From Mya arenaria (lineage: Eukaryota; Mollusca; Bivalvia; Myida; Myidae), in NCBI RefSeq assembly GCF_026914265.1, contig NC_069130.1, positions 7,911,682 through 7,975,681 of the forward strand: a stretch of 64,000 nt of DNA, given 5' to 3'. How positions within the stretch are numbered: the stretch's first letter is position 1; each line of letters opens with the position of its first letter. Below, piece after piece: positions 1 through 12,149 of the stretch. Under the pieces are notes generated by a model. That model was given only the letters and a program-made list of their open reading frames with translations. It had not been told where the DNA came from and did no database searches. Made by a program: the position numbers and the translations under genes.

Positions 1-332
1 GGGGACAATTTCCTGTGTCTGTGTTTATTGACACAGGGGCATTTAGCACAGACACTTTTAGCGCAGATAGTCTCCTTGTCTCACTAATACATAATCAATT
101 CTTGTATAATTTGTATATCCAATGTATTTATTAGTTTGAGCGATGGGATATAAATAATAAACAAATAAGAGATATACGTTTTTTAATAGTTATATAACTG
201 ATATATTTCAATCCACTTTAAATACATGGTCACCATTGTAATATCCAAATTGTAAAGCATCATGGTTAAATCATATTAATGGGCTTTTATATACATGTAT
301 AGAATATAACATTACTCTTATTCTAAAGCTTT

Positions 333-333
<1 letters not shown>

Positions 334-374
<41 letters not shown>
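334..374. repeat. (TAA)n microsatellite
   Basis: A run of about 13 TAA/AAT units in AT-rich DNA. Bases 1-785 hold no gene that I can support. Confidence 0.9.
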
Positions 375-785
375 GTTGTATTATAATTTGAAAACGTAAA
401 AAACAACAACAACTATAAGACAAGATCATTTGTTCATTTCTATAATAAAACATCTCGGTCACTCAGATCTGAGAATTGATAGAAAGCAGACAGCAACACA
501 GATAAAGATCTGAAAAACTGTAAGGTTTTATCCGGTTCCTATTTTTTAGACCTTCCAATCCGTGTGTCATCAAATTTCTCGTTTAAGCCTTCTATAAGTT
601 ACCCGTGTATTACACAGGTTGTCTATTGGCCCCTGTTGTGGTGGCCCTTATCAGGTGAGATCAATACCTCAAGTGTAGATACCTTCTCTTTGAACGCAGC
701 TCGAATTGGTCATTTGCCATAAACAGGAATTCTGACTTTCGGCTGTGGTCCACTCACAACAGGACAGTAAACAGGGGAAGCAGAG

Positions 786-1190
786 CTGCCATACTTTCAA
801 TAACTGCTGTCCAAATACAAATGGGTACGAAAAGCCAGCAATATATGTTTTCACTTTGTTTGGAGGTACATTATTTTGCAAGAGTAAAACATACATCCTT
901 TTTCATATTATGGTGTTATCAGGATTTGAGAAAAAACTACGAGCGAACATTAGAGATCAATTTGTTTAAAATCCGTTTTCATTGAAACAGGAAAGTCTTT
1001 TAACAAAATGAATATTTGTATGTTTCAAAATGTCCCAGTGTGTCCAATCAACATTTTTATGATTTCTTGATTTAATAAAGATATTGAAGCCCTAGAGACT
1101 TTAATTCATTTCCTGGTTACACGCAACGTCATCTAAATCAGTACGCTTTGAATTATTGTCCGGATACCGAATGTTTTGCAAATGCTAAAT
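786..1190 (+). repeat. dispersed repeat, copy 1
   Basis: The stretches starting with CCAAATACAAATGGGTAC and TTTTGCAAGA(G/A)TAAAACATA recur in the same order and orientation near 29625 and 30055. The two copies are clearly related but diverged, and copy 2 carries about 400 extra bases in the middle. Short open frames here are by-products of the repeat. No further feature is seen in 1191-2279. Confidence 0.6.
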
Positions 1191-2279
1191 TGAACTGAAC
1201 GCCGTCAAATATAAATAGCTTGTAACCAAATATATGTATGAAAAACTACAAAATCAAGCGCAGGAGCCGCAAGTTTAATAATAAACCCCGTTGAATGGCA
1301 CTAGGTAAACGCCAAATACAGAGACCACAAACACAAACAATCACAACCAGAAACATGGATCAACATAAAAAAAATCCACAAACAACAAAGTAATTATATA
1401 CTGTACTAAATATATACTATATAAAAAACTAGGTGGGTTTATCAAGGATTGTTAGGTAGCCCCTTGGAACGGTCAGTAAAATGTAATTTACTGAGGGTTT
1501 AAACCAGTTTGTGTGCGCAACCTCACTCTTATCTCAACAGGTAAATCTTATCAAAGTATGCATTAACTTTAGGAAACTTAATAATGAAAAAAGTAATAAT
1601 AAACCAATAGGAAAACCCCAAGTACTTCTATGAAAGGGGATCCAGACGCTATCTGAAGACAAAGGATTACAATTGAGTACATAATGCAAAAACTTTTCAA
1701 AGATACGATGCAGTTATTGTTTGAAACTATGAACATCACATACACGCTCCCTTAGCAAATAAAAGGTTTAAACTATGTGATCATATAATTTTATAATGAA
1801 AAGCATCATTGTACTAAAACTGAGAACAAACAAAGAAAACATTATATAAAATAAAAACACGACATATATTTGCTAAAACTTTCTTCCAAATGCTAAGTAA
1901 AATTTTGAAAGAAAAAGAAGTCACACGCTGGACCATCCCTAGCAAGCCAAAAACGAACTTGGGAATTTTGTTATGTTGATAAACATGTATAGCAAAATGA
2001 CTTAGAATCTACTTTCGTCAAGTGTGCTGCTATGTCATTAAAACAAATATACATGTTCAAAATAGACATATGTATCATACATATACTCGCAACATTTTTG
2101 CACAAAAAAACGGAGTAAAACTATCGTTTTGAGAACATTGTTATACCCGAACTGTCACAATTCCCAAAAACCTAAGCCCTGTAGGTGAGCATGATATCAT
2201 GTAATGAATTTGAATAGTGGATCGTTGTAAATATTATGTGTGTTATTTGCAAATGTTATAAGAGCAAAGAGTCTATTTA

Positions 2280-3070
2280 TTATATGGTCGCCCAGAATCA
2301 TTGAATACAGTATATATGTGATAAATAGTCCTTTATACGGCCGTTGACAGCATCGTACTTAACATAACTATCAATGAACTGTATCTGTGAAACTTAAGCG
2401 CCATTATCGTACTTAAGTTATTAGGTTACAATTTGTGGTCTCGATACAAACCCGTTCCACAATGTATTCATGGATATTCATAATATCTCCTTTTTAGTCG
2501 GTTTGAAACTGGACAAATTGGCCACTTGATCGACTAAGCAATGAAGTCAATCGACCTCTAATGAACTATCGCTAGGCAGACATCATAATTTTCTGGCATA
2601 TTAATTTCATGTCGCAGAGGCTGCTAATGAATAATAAGACTTCTTTGAATTTTCTCTAAAATATTGCCCATTGTACGGTTTCAAAGACATTTTAGGATTG
2701 TCAAAACCTCTGATTGAATGTTAAATATCAGTTCCATATTTGCTTCAAATACAAGTAAAGACTCATATCTTAAGCATGGTGATGTACGTTATTCATCACG
2801 TGGTATATTACAATTAAATGGCTTAAAATAAAATGCTTTAATCTTATCTTACATATTCAACCACAGTTTTTGTATTCAACCGTTTTCAATAAAGCGCTGA
2901 AAGCGTTAAAAGACTGTAGGCGTGACAAGCGTAAATTTACTTCTATTTTAAATTCTGTGAATAGCAAGAGCTGTCACACAAACTTTTACGCGGCTTTTAG
3001 GTTTGGGGATTGCAAAGTTTGTTGAAACATGCATGGCCACAGAAAACATAGATAACATGCAAAACCTTAA
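2280..3070 (+). repeat. dispersed repeat module B, copy 1
   Basis: Collinear with 12150-12930 over almost 800 bp, with many substitutions and small indels. Shared landmarks include the phrases around TACTTAACATA, the segment ending AGACATTTTAGGATTG, and the AAAGCG(C)TGAAAGCGTT motif. In both places a module A block follows, here after a LINE fragment. This is probably one old mobile or duplicated unit of unknown class. Confidence 0.6.
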
Positions 3071-3115
3071 TAAGAACTTCTAAAACATGATTCCAACATA
3101 CTCTACATAAACGAT

Positions 3116-3843
3116 ATTCTTTCGAATTCGGGCAACTTAGACGCTAATTGTATTCTTGATAAGCTAAAAAATAAACAAAATTGGATTGCAGAAGTAAATA
3201 TGTTAAAACAAGCAATTTCTAACACTTGGAAAGATAGTCTTACATCGGATATATTTACAAAAACAAACGTCAATCCAAAATTACTGATAAGTATCCAAAA
3301 TAAACCTTTTAAAGATATGACGAATAAGCAAATATATCAAATCTATTTAAAGCAATTTTATGAAAAGCCTTACATTCATGGTTATTGGGATCGACGGTTG
3401 CAAGATATATTTGCTGGAACTCTTGGTACTATATTGTTCATCGGTCCATTGTGGATAATAAAGTCAAACAATTTAAAATAAAGTTATTGCATAATCCTGT
3501 AGCAACGAATTTAAATTTATTTACTTGGAAATTGAAGGATTGCCCTTTATGTATTTATTGTAATGAAGTAGAAGACTACGAACACTTGTTTATTAAATGT
3601 CCATTTTTGACAACTTTCTGAAATGCTATACATGATATCTTTAAAAGATGCGGAATACAGAAAGAAATAAAGAATTTAAGATATATAGTAATAGGTTACA
3701 AAATCGACCAAAAAGAGTATAATATTGTAAACATTGCTTTAAGACAGATTGCCTATTGCATCTATAAGACCTACTTTATTTGCGAAAGGAGATCCAAACC
3801 GATAAATATTATGTACCATTTATATAATGATTTGAAAGTTTAG
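3116..3843 (+). pseudogene. decayed non-LTR retrotransposon (LINE) C-terminal fragment
   Basis: Reading on the plus strand gives LINE-like polypeptide in two frames. The first runs to about 3380 and the second from about 3385 to 3843. The second contains a cysteine/histidine cluster of the type found at the C-terminus of LINE reverse transcriptases (CPLCIYC, then EHLFIKCPF). The copy is broken by at least one frameshift near 3380 and by a TGA at 3619-3621, where a tryptophan codon would be expected after the HLFxxCPF motif. No reverse transcriptase catalytic domain is present, so it is a 5'-truncated dead copy. It sits between module B and module A and is absent from the equivalent place near 13000, so it was inserted after the module was duplicated. 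Confidence 0.75.
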
Positions 3844-3844
3844 T

Positions 3845-4990
3845 TAAGTAGGGTTGATGGTTTGGTACCGTTTTATAAAGTCGCAATGCAATACATCAAG
3901 TAGTTGCTGAGATATTAACAGTTGTCTGCTTACATGTTAAACCTTAAACAGAATTTCTAAAACAAATTTAAATGGGTCATAACTTGCATTTTATGCAAAA
4001 TAGAGTTATCTAATCTGTTCATTTAAGTAGGTTGGAGGGTTGGGGGTTGTTGTATAAACCTAAGTCGAATATTAAAGGCCCAATATTTGAATTCTATTCA
4101 AATAATGTTATCTAATCTGTTTATTTAAGTAGGTTGGAGGGTTGAGAGTTGTTGTATAAACCTAAGTCGAATATTAAAGGCCCATTACTTGAATTCTATT
4201 CAAAATAGTGTTATCTAAGTTCATAAATGAAGTTTGTTGGATAGTTAAAAATACAAATTTAAAGTTTCAATGCAGAATATGATGTAATTGCTGAGATAAT
4301 CACATAAAGGTGTCTACATGCTAATCATAACTTTGGTGTAAAGTCGATGCTGGGTAACTAGTGTAGCCCTCCTTATTCTGAGACATATAAGCTTACAATC
4401 GAATCCAAAAAATCTTTTTAGTTGCCGATAAGGGCCTTACATTACCAGGAATTGGTAAATGTAAATTAATACAGTTAGCTAGTTTCGTAACAGTAGCTGA
4501 CACCAAATTTGGCTAACTCTAGGTTGAAAAGGGGTTGTAACTCCTTCAAACAATAGAAGTTTATAACCAAATGCAATCTTGACCCGTATTCTATCTTGTT
4601 AATCATGTTTAGCACATTTTTTCATCTGTCAGCTCGTTCAGGAGTAATTGTCGGAACACTGTAATTTTAACAATAAGGGGCAATTTAATTGCTTTAGTAT
4701 TAAAGTGGTTTGTAACCAAGTCGAATTTGACCTATATTTTATGCGGCAAACATATTACATGTCAACCATTTCACTAGTCATTGTCTGGTTATAACTCTTT
4801 TGGCAAATTCTGGGTTGAAAATAAGGAAAACTAACATGATGTCATCAGAGAAAATATACTGGAAAATAATTCAGAGCACAATTTAATTCTAAAGAAAACA
4901 ATTGAACTTAACTGTACATATGCATTGCCCTTGTGTTTTCTGTGCAAAAGCTATTTATATTAGAAAAAACAACATGTTTTTGTGCGTGCA
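3845..4990 (+). repeat. dispersed repeat module A, copy 1
   Basis: Contains internal degenerate tandem units of about 130-150 bp built on the phrases AAGTAGGTTGGAGGGTTG, GCTGAGATATTAAC and AAGTCGAATATTAAAGGCCC. It then has a tail that matches 5690-7090 and 13970-15330. No coding potential is seen. Confidence 0.6.
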
Positions 4991-5240
4991 TTTAGGGCTC
5001 AGAATTTGTCATACATAAACTTCAAGAATGATGATACCGTTTAGGGATCACTTTTTCGCCATTGCGATTGTGTCTCATACAAATGATATAACGTTTTCAA
5101 ATGAAGCGCTAAAATAGGAAAACATTATGGGTTTTTTTCTTAAGAAAATATGCAATATTGAAATTGCTACAGCTGGCGACATATATCTTCCAGTGGGGGA
5201 ACTATCGCGTTTTACCACGCAACAGAATGGAAACTAGTTC
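4991..5240 (+). repeat. repeat module C, copy 1 (single 35-bp unit)
   Basis: Matches 9725-10660 from the phrase TTTGTCATACAT through AAAATAGGAAAAC to the ATTGAAATTGCTACAG lead-in. Here the unit that is tandemly repeated 19 times in copy 2 occurs once, diverged, at about 5172-5207 (CTGGCGACATATATCTTCCA). The right flank ends with a related A(A/C)(A)AGTTCAC phrase in both copies. Confidence 0.65.
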
Positions 5241-7090
5241 ACATGCAGAGCCTTAACCAGAATTTTTGAGTCGAATGATAAAGGGCATTTATTTGCATTG
5301 TATGCAAGATAGGGTTATCTAACTTGTTAAATCAAGTTGTTTGGATATATTGAAACACATATCTAAGGTTTGAATGCAAACATGGTGTATGTGTTGAGAA
5401 AGTAATAAGTGTGGCTACATTCATAACCTTTACCGCAATTTCTAAGTCAAATATTAAACGGCCATAATTTGAATTTTATGCAGAATACAGTTATATATCT
5501 TGGTTACTGAAGTAGGTTGGAGAGTTAAGTATTGTTGTATAAACTGTCAATTTAATGAATCAATCAGTTACTGAGATATTAACCTATCATAATATTATTA
5601 AATCGAATCATAAATGCCCATAGTTTGCACCATATTCAAAATAGTGATATCGTACTTTATAAATTAAGTTGGATGGATGGTTGGGAAAACATATTTAAAG
5701 TTTCAATGCTATACATGATGCATTTGCTGAGAAAATGACCTAAACGTGTTTACATGCAGAACCATAACCTAGCGGTGAAGCCGATTTTGACGCTATAGTG
5801 AGTAGTCCAGGTCTCCTTATTATTTTTATTACTAGCTAATAATCGAATCCAAAAAATTGTTTGAGTCGCAACAAACTGTAACCAATAATTTTTGGACATT
5901 ACCCAAGATTTTGTAAAGTAATTTTTTGCATTTTAATCCAAGTAGATAGTTTCATAACATGATAAATCTTTATGTACTAGGATATATGAACATTGCTTTC
6001 ATCTCCCAAGTTTATTGCAGGTGTAAAGCTATTTAAATGAAATATGATATTAGCTGAACGTTATGACATTGTTTTAGTAGGTAAAGTAGGATAGGGTTCT
6101 TTAAGTCAACACATTTCTATTTTTGACTGACTATCAATACTCTTTAACCTCGGTTCCTCACTAAGATTTATAAAAGATGCTTTGGCGTCCTTTCTAATGC
6201 ACATTAAAGCTACAATCCTGTGCACGTTTTAAAATAGAGTGGTCTTTTAATTTGCACTTTTGTAAACCGCATTACATCCTTCATCCCATTCTGTAACACC
6301 GGCCAATTAATTATTTAAGATGTCATGTCAAGAAGTAAATCTGACGATACAAGATTTCGAGTTGCGGTACCATCTATGCGGCAAAATCAACGTACAAAAT
6401 CAAAGGGGCTGCTAAGTGTTCCCTCTACCTTTAATTTGTTTTCATCAACTCAAGCTCATTTTAAAACTAGAGCTGAAACACAAAAAATGATGAATACCCC
6501 TACTTGCGGAATGAATATAAACTTTAATCGTTTTGTAATGGGGCCATAACTCCGTCAAACAATAGTGGATTGTAACCAGTAAGTCAAGATTAACCAGTAG
6601 TGGGAAATACCAATTTATTTAAATCTGTTGAAAACTCTATGTGAAAAAGGGGCTTCAACTCCGTCAAACATTACTACATTATATCCAAAGTCGATCTTCA
6701 CCAGTATTTCAGTGTGCTTAAAAATTTAGCACATTGTTTTTTTTTAGATCTGTCAACTCGTTCAGTAGTTATTGTCCGGAAACTGTATTTTTACAAAAAG
6801 GGGCATTACTCCTTCAAAATGTTATAATATTATTTTAGTGGTTTATTACCGAAGACGAAAATGAGCTGTTTTGTATAATGTTTTATATATGTTTTGCAAA
6901 ACATATTTAATTATGTCAACCATTTCATCAGTCATTGTCTGGTTTGAACTCTTGAGGCAAATTCTAAGTTGAAAATAATGAAAACAAATATGACAACATC
7001 AGTAAAAATATGCTGACAAAAAGATAGAGAAAAAATAAATGAACTTAACTGTACATTTGCATTATCCTTGTGTTTTCTGTAGGAGTTAAG
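5241..7090 (+). repeat. dispersed repeat module A, copy 2
   Basis: Second copy of module A. The GCTGAGA(T/A)A units lie at the left. The tail with the phrases ATAATCGAATCC and CTCCGTCAAACA lies at the right and ends with the TGAACTTAACTGTACAT segment that also closes copy 1. No gene is seen in 7091-7758. Confidence 0.6.
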
Positions 7091-7661
7091 ACGATTGTTT
7101 GTTTCATCTTTGCACTCTGATTGGACACGCGCAATGTCCTTTGACCAATGGTAAAAAATCTTTCGAAAATCCGCTCTTGTTTTCACAAATATTTTCAAGG
7201 CCAGAGACAGGAGTCTCTTATATACTATTATATTTAAAATAATTCAATAAAACAGAAAATGTCATTATCAGGATTTATACGAATTTAAAGAATGAAAATA
7301 AAGAACTATTAAAATTTAGAAACAATAACAATATTTATTATCATATCATAACTCAGCATATCACCAATATTCAGAATCTATTGACAAAAACCTTATAAAA
7401 TTATGATAAACTGATTAAAAAATCACAGGGAATAAACATAATTTAATATGAATTTATATTCTACAAAAATGTAAGGTAATATTAAGAAAGTTTGAAAATG
7501 AAACTTGATTGTTAACCGTATTGTGTTTTTCTCCTGTATTCCGTTGTCATTGATTTTAACATATATACGACTGATATATATATTAGAACGGAGATATGCC
7601 TTCAAAAATGAATATTACACAATTGTCAAGAAGCAAACCCATACTTTTCGAATTCGGTTGT

Positions 7662-7735
7662 CCGATAAGTGCAGTCCTTACCATAGGTTCGATTCCCGAC
7701 CTGGAAATCATCAAGTCGGACAAGTGAGTTGAAAC
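7662..7735 (+). repeat. possible tRNA-derived SINE fragment
   Basis: Contains a good RNA polymerase III B-box-like string, GGTTCGATTCC, preceded by tRNA-like sequence. No full cloverleaf and no clear A box were found, so this is at best a SINE remnant. Confidence 0.3.
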
Positions 7736-7758
7736 GAAACCTTACGTAACTATAGTTT

Positions 7759-8922
7759 TCAAACACTAGAGGAGCGACTTTGCTCAAAAGAAAAGTTCAC
7801 TGACAAAAGATGTGTGACACCGTGCCTGTAGGCGGCCTTTGGCGTGCCGGGATGAACGGCAAAACATTTAAGTAACAAACATTTCACCTCCGTTCGAAAC
7901 TCCGAGCCACAAAATACATACAAAATGAAATTCACTGCATTATTCGTGTACATCAAAATGGCTACCACTGCCCATATTAACTCCGCGACTTCGTCTGTTA
8001 CGTCAGCTGGCCACCAGTAGAATTGACCAATGGAAAAAATGTTGATCGGACCCACGCATATGAAAAACACCGTGTTTAAGGTCAGCAAGATGGCCGTCAA
8101 GGAGAGGATCGGTTTTGGCGGTTTGGGTCGAATGCGGCGTGGGTAATAGGCCAGCGTCATTGCTTGCCTACGGAATTGCCTACTTCGTTTGATGTTGTTA
8201 ATTATGATAAGGTTTCCAGTTAATAATACCAGAAAAGGAATCATAAATACAAAACAGAAGTCAATCCAGGTCCATACATATATCATGAAGTTCTCGTACG
8301 ATTGATCATCAACACTTGGTTCACACCTAATATCAAAACCATGGAGCGACATGTTGCCATTTGTTCCATTTGTCAATGTATAATTCCTTGCTTGCCGTGA
8401 ATTTATCGACACGCCGTACAGAATGTGGCCATCTAAAAGCATCAACACAACTGCTTCGGCCAACAACACAATAATTGCACATTGCTTTGTACATTCCCGT
8501 TTGGCGACATGCGGCATCCGCACACTGATCACTCGTTCAATGGTTATCGCCACCAATATCCAGGATGTCAACTGTGCACTAAATGTCACAGAGAAGAAGT
8601 GCATTTTACACATCGCCTCACTAACGCTACGTACGTCAAACCCGAACACATGTATGGACCACTCTCGCCCAAGGCCCGTGTAGAGCAGGAACAAGTCGCA
8701 GACGGCGAGAGCGGAAAGGTAGATAGAGGTGGAGGTTCGGACCCGCTGGTTTAGCACGTAGATTGATATGATGTTCCCTATGGTTCCAAGCACGAGCAAG
8801 ATAGGAGGCGCCACGTGCCACAAACAGCTGCTGATTGCCCGCTCCGTCGGTAGATTCATGGCTATCATCGTCACGATATTGATGTAAGCAAGATAAAATG
8901 GAATATAATTTAATTTAGTCAA
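7759..8922 (-). CDS. class A (rhodopsin-like) G protein-coupled receptor, peptide-receptor-like
   Basis: A single uninterrupted 387-codon frame with seven hydrophobic segments. It is a plasma-membrane receptor expected to bind an unknown ligand outside and couple to heterotrimeric G proteins inside. Visible family marks: GTIGN with N50 in TM1; LAVCD with D76 in TM2; C105 and C200 for the TM3-ECL2 disulfide; ERV at 129-131 in place of DRY; P229 in TM5; FFICVGP (286-292) in TM6; NFILY (331-335) in place of NPxxY. N-glycosylation sequons (NYT, NGT, NMS) fall in ECL2 rather than in the N-terminus. Cys338, Cys348 and Cys353 could be palmitoylated. The tryptophans usual in TM4 and TM6 are missing. 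The first ~20 residues are unusually hydrophobic for a receptor N-terminus, so the true start may be Met19 or Met22, or an upstream exon may exist. The style resembles the expanded FMRFamide-receptor-like sets of lophotrochozoans, but the ligand cannot be assigned. Confidence 0.9.
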   Translation of the reverse strand: MTKLNYIPFYLAYINIVTMIAMNLPTERAISSCLWHVAPPILLVLGTIGNIISIYVLNQRVRTSTSIYLSALAVCDLFLLYTGLGREWSIHVFGFDVRSVSEAMCKMHFFSVTFSAQLTSWILVAITIERVISVRMPHVAKRECTKQCAIIVLLAEAVVLMLLDGHILYGVSINSRQARNYTLTNGTNGNMSLHGFDIRCEPSVDDQSYENFMIYVWTWIDFCFVFMIPFLVLLTGNLIIINNIKRSRQFRRQAMTLAYYPRRIRPKPPKPILSLTAILLTLNTVFFICVGPINIFSIGQFYWWPADVTDEVAELIWAVVAILMYTNNAVNFILYVFCGSEFRTEVKCLLLKCFAVHPGTPKAAYRHGVTHLLSVNFSFEQSRSSSV

Positions 8923-9724
8923 ACGATAATGTTGGAGGGGCTCATCATTAAAATGTTAATAAAATTACTAATATTTTTCCACTGACACTATTGGCATGTC
9001 CGTTGTGACCAGTGTCGTGGGTGGCGAGGAAATGCTCATGGGAAAAAAGTTCGTGAATATTTATTATGACAATACTTTGTTCTTAGACCACCCGCTCTGT
9101 CGACGTAGAATTATGTGCTATAACGAATTGATCGTCCGAGTCCACATCTTATGGCATTGATTTTTATCCAGTTACATTACCTATTTTATAATAGTCAAAT
9201 TCATCAAAAGGTTGGTTTGAAAGAAATCCAGTCACTTATAACTATATGTATAAAAGTTGAACATATGTTTAAATCCACACGTTTCACTCATAAACCTGTT
9301 CTTCCCCTACCCTCGTCTGATACGGTTTATGTTTTTTTTAATATTGCTTTAACACGTCAAACACAATTCCAATGGAAATTTATTCTCCTGTGCTCCACAC
9401 AGATGTTAAGCAATTCATTACCCTTTCAGATTGCCTTTTTTCTATGGCTTCCAATGGTAAACACTGCAGATAAGTTCCATGATTTATTTTGATATGCATA
9501 TTACGTATTCATCAAGACAGTTTCTTCGGAGTCTGACAAAATAATAGAACTGTTCTGTGAGAAACTGCGATGCCAATACATTGTTCAATACCTGGTGTAT
9601 GAAGGGCGATTATGGATAATTCTAGGAACTTCAAATAAGGACTGGTGACGTAACAACACGCAGAAGCTATTTCTGTGAGGGATAAAAATGTTGTATTGCA
9701 CGCATTTAGAATCAAGAGTAGCAG
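8923..9724. other. intergenic, no recognisable gene
   Basis: Upstream side of the GPCR. Open frames are short, without domain or repeat character. No promoter motif is strong enough to call. Confidence 0.5.
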
Positions 9725-10660
9725 CAGACTTTGTCATACATGTACTTCGAGAATGGTGATACCGGTTAAGGATAACTTTTTCGCCCGTAGCAATTGTTCG
9801 TCCACCCTGTTAAACCATTGTTTAGTCATTCCACTATTGTGATTGTGTCATATACAAATGTTATTGCGTGTTTATTGAAGCGTCAAAATAGGAAAACTTA
9901 TATATTTTTCTTCTAAAAATGCGCTATTTATCAGAAATATTGAAATTGCTACAGGTGGCGCCATACATCTTCCATGGGAACTATCTCAGGTGGCGCCATA
10001 CATCTTCCATGGGAACTATCTCAGGTGGCGCCATACATCTTCCATGGGAACTATCTCAGGTGGCGCCATACATCTTCCATGGGAACTATCTCAGGTGGCG
10101 CCATACATCTTCCATGGGAACTATCTCAGGTGGCGCCATACATCTTCCATGGGAACTATCTCAGGTGGCGCCATACATCTTCCATGGGAACTATCTCAGG
10201 TGGCGCCATACATCTTCCATGGGAACTATCTCAGGTGGCGCCATACATCTTCCATGGGAACTATCTCAGGTGGCGCCATACATCTTCCATGGGAACTATC
10301 TCAGGTGGCGCCATACATCTTCCATGGGAACTATCTCAGGTGGCGCCATACATCTTCCATGGGAACTATCTCAGGTGGCGCCATACATCTTCCATGGGAA
10401 CTATCTCAGGTGGCGCCATACATCTTCCATGGGAACTATCTCAGGTGGCGCCATACATCTTCCATGGGAACTATCTCAGGTGGCGCCATACATCTTCCAT
10501 GGGAACTATCTCAGGTGGCGCCATACATCTTCCATGGGAACTATCTCAGGTGGCGCCATACATCTTCCATGGGAACTATCTCAGGTGGCGCCATACATCT
10601 TCCATGCGAACTATCTAGTTTTAAACGCAGCTAAATGAAAACAAGTTCACTCAAAAGGTC
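9725..10660 (+). repeat. repeat module C, copy 2 (expanded)
   Basis: Same flanks as 4991-5240, but the central 35-bp unit is amplified to 19 tandem copies (9953-10617). The flanking parts have diverged from copy 1 by substitutions and small indels, while the array is almost perfectly uniform. Confidence 0.65.
9953..10617 (+). repeat. 35-bp minisatellite, 19 copies
   Basis: The unit starts AGGTGGCGCCATACATCTTC and ends GGGAACTATCTC. First unit at 9953, second at 9988, last at 10583, so 19 units fit exactly with no length change. I saw only one internal base change, in the last unit (CATGCG for CATGGG), plus the end of the array. Each unit holds two palindromes, TGGCGCCA and CCATGG. No unit carries a stop on the plus strand and 35 is not a multiple of 3, so all three frames look like long open frames of the same 35-residue period. 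They are not genes. Confidence 0.97.
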
Positions 10661-11130
10661 GGGACAGAGCAAAAATGTTTTTGTATGTCCTTTTTGGGGC
10701 GAGGAAGGGTCCTTAACCAATACGTTATTTAATGATATAATTATTCTATCCGGTGGATTATTATCAACTCATCTGGTGATAATACTATAAACATATTAAG
10801 ACTTACTTTACCTGCTTTTCGGCTGTGGCTTTTAGCACATGCAATGTAAACCTTGTTCCCGGTTTAATTTAACCATTTATTGGTATTACACATGTGTTAT
10901 CATTCTCGTACACCAGAGTGATGATGCTATGCGTACTTTATAGATTTAGATTTATCATTATCAAACCTCTGATGAATGAGAATGATGTGTTATGTGAAGA
11001 TGACACATTGCAGGTAAAAAACCCACAGAATTTAAGAACATTTAAACACATAACACGAGTATAGTTATACATGGGGACTTAATGTAAATCTCTCTAAATC
11101 TAAAATTATGGTTTTTCGTACATGTGGTGG
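10661..11130. other. intergenic, nothing recognised
   Basis: AT-rich sequence with no coding pattern, tandem repeat or inverted ends that I could detect. Confidence 0.5.
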
Positions 11131-11340
11131 ATTATTTTTTTGTGTACGGAACTAATATAAAACAACATTATCTGGTAATATTTCTTGTTTTTATGATATT
11201 TTATAGACGCTATATGCTTTAACCCGGAATCCTGATCGGAACAACTACCCACTTTTGATACTAAACAATTTGTACGTAAAGGATTTGCCATATCAAAAAT
11301 CTAAAAAAAAAAATCCGTCAACGTACAATTATTTGGACTA
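11131..11340 (+). mobile_element. truncated copy of the TAGTCC-ended transposon
   Basis: Nearly identical to 38699-38906, ending at the same terminal sequence (ACAATTATTTGGACTA). The left ~490 bp of the full element is missing. This third copy shows that the element is dispersed in the genome rather than special to the promoter region at 39 kb. Nothing is recognised in 11341-12149. Confidence 0.85.
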
Positions 11341-12149
11341 AAGGCTATACATGTTCTATTATGCTAATTCAAAGATTATGACATTAGTCCAATACATTTT
11401 GTCAATTGTTCGATGCTTTTGTTTTGTCTGTCTAAAATTATGCTTGTGAAAATTTGGAGAATTCAAAACCAAAGAAAAAAGTGAATACAACTGAAATTTT
11501 GCAAGAGAGGGTCGAAGGTTAGGCAAAATGCATGTGTTTGTATCTATGGTGAACTATGAAGATATCCGCTTTATATACATAGGTATATAAGAATAACGTT
11601 GGCTTGGAGTAGTTAAAACTGATAGTATAAATTTAAAAACTCTATATGTGCAAGCTTTGTCGGATCGTTATGGTAGTAAAAGAAATTGGTTAAAATTAAA
11701 AAAGAAAGATAAATAATTATATATTGTTAATGTTGTGATTCCTATTCGATAGCTTCTTAGCATGCAATAAAAGTATTAACAGATTTAATATTAATTGGAT
11801 ATACTAGTAGTTTTTGTTTTCACTTCTTCCGGGTACTACCTTTCTGCAATGCATGTAGTGCATGAAATGGAATAGTTGTATGGTACTTGTGAAAGATCCT
11901 ATATATCGAAAATGCTAAAATTTGAAACTAACTATACATCTAATCTACACATCGTAGAATTTCATTTATTCGTAAAAAAATATTATTAACATGTTACTGT
12001 GCTTGTTGCCATTTATGTCTGGAATGTGGTAGACGAATATTAGCCCTAGTACATTAGAAAGCTCGAATATGCATGGGCGGCCAAAGGCCCCTTTATGGTA
12101 TTGCACATGCGGCCAAAAGCCCATTCAACATGGCAACATTGAATATATA

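Noticed and set aside
8423..8821. Several open frames overlapping the GPCR
   Set aside because: Other-frame shadows of the receptor coding sequence.
9151..9492. 113-codon plus-strand frame
   Set aside because: No domain, biased composition, no splice or promoter support.
9919..10638. Long open frames (up to 239 codons) in three plus-strand frames
   Set aside because: Entirely the 35-bp array. A stop-free unit whose length is not a multiple of 3 opens all frames at once.
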